From the NCBI RefSeq assembly GCF_018390695.1, contig NZ_JAHBGF010000028.1:62001-126000 (forward strand): a stretch of DNA of 64,000 nt, given 5' to 3'. Shown here piece by piece: positions 62,632 through 64,000 of this stretch. The stretch's first letter is position 1. Each line of letters starts with the position of its first letter. A model generated the notes under the pieces. That model did not search any database, was not told the DNA's origin, and worked only from the letters and a program-made list of their open reading frames with translations. This DNA comes from Ancylobacter sonchi (lineage in GTDB: Bacteria > Pseudomonadota > Alphaproteobacteria > Rhizobiales > Xanthobacteraceae). The position numbers and the translations under genes are program-made.

Positions 62632-63602
62632 GCGCCGCCCCGTTCGCCAGCCCGGAGCCGGCGCGCCAGGGCGACGAGCTCGGCGGGAGGAAATTCTCGG
62701 GCGGATTCAATGGGATCGTCGCCGAAGAACAGGCGGCGCGAGGCGGCGAACAGGCGCCGCACCTCGGCCTCCGTGGTGGCGAAGGCGGGATGGGCGCGGA
62801 AGAAATCCGGCAGGTCCTCGGCGAACACGCCCTGTCCGGCGGTCGCGTCGAAGGCGCGGTGCAGGGCGAGCAGGGCCGCGCGATGGCCCGGAGCCGAGGC
62901 CGGTGAGGTGGACGATGCGGCCGGTTTGGCCGATGAGGCCAGCGCGGCGCGGACTTCGCGCGCTGCGTGGGCGAAGGGGCGGTCGCGGCGTCGGCTGAAC
63001 GGCCACCAGCCCATCTGCCAGGCGAGCAGCCCGAGGCCGGCTACGACGCCGGCGAGCGCGGCGAGGAGGCCGTACCGCGTGCCGGTGGTCGCGACCGGGC
63101 GCGGGGCGATGTCGGGCCGCAGCGCCATGGTGGTGCCTTCCCCGATCGCGACGATCTCCCGCAAGGGCGACATCAGGAACGACCAGGGCGGGACGGTGAT
63201 CGCCACCTGCCGCGCGCCGTCGGTGGCGGTGAGCGGCACGGCGGGGATGGCGAGCCGCTTTGGCTCCAGCGGTGCGTAGAAGGTCTGGTAGGTGAGCTCG
63301 AGCGTGTAGCGCTGCGCGCCGTCGCGTGTGCCGCCATCGGTCAGTCGGACGTCGGTGAGCTCCAGCCAGTAATCGAGCGAGCGCGGGCGCGGCAGCGAGG
63401 CCGGATCGAGCCGGAACGGCGCCTCGAGAACGATGTCGGCCGAGAGCGCCAGCGTGTCGCCGATGACATGGCCGAAGGGCCGGGGCGCGTAGAGCTCCAC
63501 CGAACGCAGCTGCGCGCCGGCCGGTGGGGCGGCGAGCAGTACGACGGCCATCGGCAGCAGGCCGGCGAGGCAAAGGACGAGGTGTCGGACGGTCCTCCTC
63601 AT
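62628..63602 (-). CDS. mxaA: MxaA
   Basis: Protein of 324 residues with a signal peptide (HLVLCLAGLLPMAVVLLAAPPAGAQ), a periplasmic beta domain (VELYAPRPFGHVIGDTLALSADIVLEAPFRLDPASLPRPRSLDYWLELTDV) and one membrane helix (YGLLAALAGVVAGLGLLAWQMGWWPF). The C-terminal cytoplasmic region ends in LFFGDDPIESAREFPPAELVALARRLRAGE. The domain order is that of MxaA, required for calcium insertion into methanol dehydrogenase. It begins 1 nt after the mxaS stop. Confidence 0.92.
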   Translation of the reverse strand: MRRTVRHLVLCLAGLLPMAVVLLAAPPAGAQLRSVELYAPRPFGHVIGDTLALSADIVLEAPFRLDPASLPRPRSLDYWLELTDVRLTDGGTRDGAQRYTLELTYQTFYAPLEPKRLAIPAVPLTATDGARQVAITVPPWSFLMSPLREIVAIGEGTTMALRPDIAPRPVATTGTRYGLLAALAGVVAGLGLLAWQMGWWPFSRRRDRPFAHAAREVRAALASSAKPAASSTSPASAPGHRAALLALHRAFDATAGQGVFAEDLPDFFRAHPAFATTEAEVRRLFAASRRLFFGDDPIESAREFPPAELVALARRLRAGERGGA

Positions 63603-63603
63603 C

Positions 63604-64000
63604 TCAGCCCTCCATCAGCCGGCGGGCCAGCGCCTCGGTGTCGAGCGGGTCGGTGAGCGCGAAAGGACGCAGACCGCGCTCGGCGAACAGCTTCTCGCGG
63701 GCCTCCCGGCGGGCGCGGGTCTCGCGGCGCCATCGCTCGCGCAAAGCGGGGCGCATGAAGACGAGGCGGACGGCGCCGGTTTCGAGATCGGCGACCTCGA
63801 CCAGCCCCCAGCGCGGCAGCGCGACATCCAGCAGGCCATCCTCGACAACGACCGGCACCACATCGTGCCGCCACAGCGCATCGATGAGACGGGCGACCTC
63901 CGATGCCGGCATGAGGAAGTCGGAGATCAGGAACACCAGCGCGCGGCGCGCCGGCAGGCGTTCCGCCGCCTCGATCAACCCCTCGACCGCCTGCCCACCC
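63604..64000 (-). CDS. mxaS: MxaS, DUF58 protein, C-terminal part (continues past the right edge)
   Basis: The C-terminal 132 codons of a DUF58/vWA-like protein are visible: LVFLISDFLMPASEVARLIDALWRHDVVPVVVEDGLLDVALPRWGLVEVADLETGAVRLVF and the terminal TDPLDTEALARRLMEG. The frame stays open to the window edge. MxaS is a regulatory or chaperone component coupled to the MoxR-type ATPase MxaR, which is expected just beyond the edge. Confidence 0.85.
   Translation of the reverse strand, partial: GGQAVEGLIEAAERLPARRALVFLISDFLMPASEVARLIDALWRHDVVPVVVEDGLLDVALPRWGLVEVADLETGAVRLVFMRPALRERWRRETRARREAREKLFAERGLRPFALTDPLDTEALARRLMEG

Overview
The window is high-GC, tightly coded chromosomal DNA of an alphaproteobacterium of the order Hyphomicrobiales (Rhizobiales). 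Two clusters narrow this down. At 34.9-41.1 kb is the acpXL/lpxXL cluster for very-long-chain-fatty-acid lipid A. At 59.5-64.0 kb is an mxaS-A-C-K-L-D gene run for methanol dehydrogenase maturation. Together with the general gene content they suggest a methylotroph, plausibly Xanthobacteraceae (Ancylobacter/Starkeya/Xanthobacter-like). The family-level call is an inference.

Layout. 1-7.3 kb: the 3' end of gltX, secreted proteins of unknown role (DUF2865, CreA, a six-cysteine protein), cysS-GNAT, a DUF2188 gene between direct repeats, a LOG-family hydrolase and an outer-membrane barrel. 7.4-13.5 kb: a peptide-deformylase-like protein missing two metal ligands, an ArsR regulator with an Atm1-type ABC exporter, and patatin-psd-pssA (phospholipids). 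13.5-18.3 kb: a small helical protein, an Inh/Omp19-type lipoprotein, an SDR, a divergent LysR/EamA pair and a rhodanese. 18.4-24.8 kb: a polyamine locus, with spuC-like aminotransferase, GNAT and a second class III aminotransferase on the minus strand, and a gamma-glutamylpolyamine-synthetase-like gene and a PotF/SpuD-like binding protein on the plus strand. 24.8-26.2 kb: a MocR regulator.

26.7-34.9 kb is a complete nitrilase cluster of the Nit1C type: Sll0783/MSMEG_0572-like protein, nitrilase, radical SAM, GNAT, AIR-synthase-like, glycosyltransferase, MSMEG_0570-like protein, flavin oxidoreductase, LnmK/Pnap_2097-like protein, VOC protein. Most junctions overlap, and a near-consensus sigma-54 -24/-12 promoter precedes the first gene. 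The chemistry of this pathway is still largely unresolved, so it is the best candidate here for an incompletely described system.

34.9-41.1 kb (minus strand) runs acpXL-fabZXL-fabF2XL-fabF1XL-SDR-adhXL-lpxXL. FabF2XL contains no cysteine, so FabF1XL/FabF2XL look like a ketosynthase/chain-length-factor pair. 41.5-49.2 kb: a bacterial alpha-2-macroglobulin overlapping pbpC, then a DUF1127 gene. 49.6-50.6 kb: tRNA-Gln(CTG) and a decayed DeoR regulator flanked by IS-end-like sequences. 50.7-57.4 kb: a fold-type-IV aminotransferase resembling (R)-amine transaminases, a spermidine/putrescine-type ABC transporter and a MocR regulator, which read as an uptake, deamination and regulation unit. 57.6-64.0 kb (minus strand): the mxa run followed by a beta-propeller protein and a dihaem cytochrome c. 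It continues past the right edge, where mxaR and the mxaFJGI structural genes would be expected.
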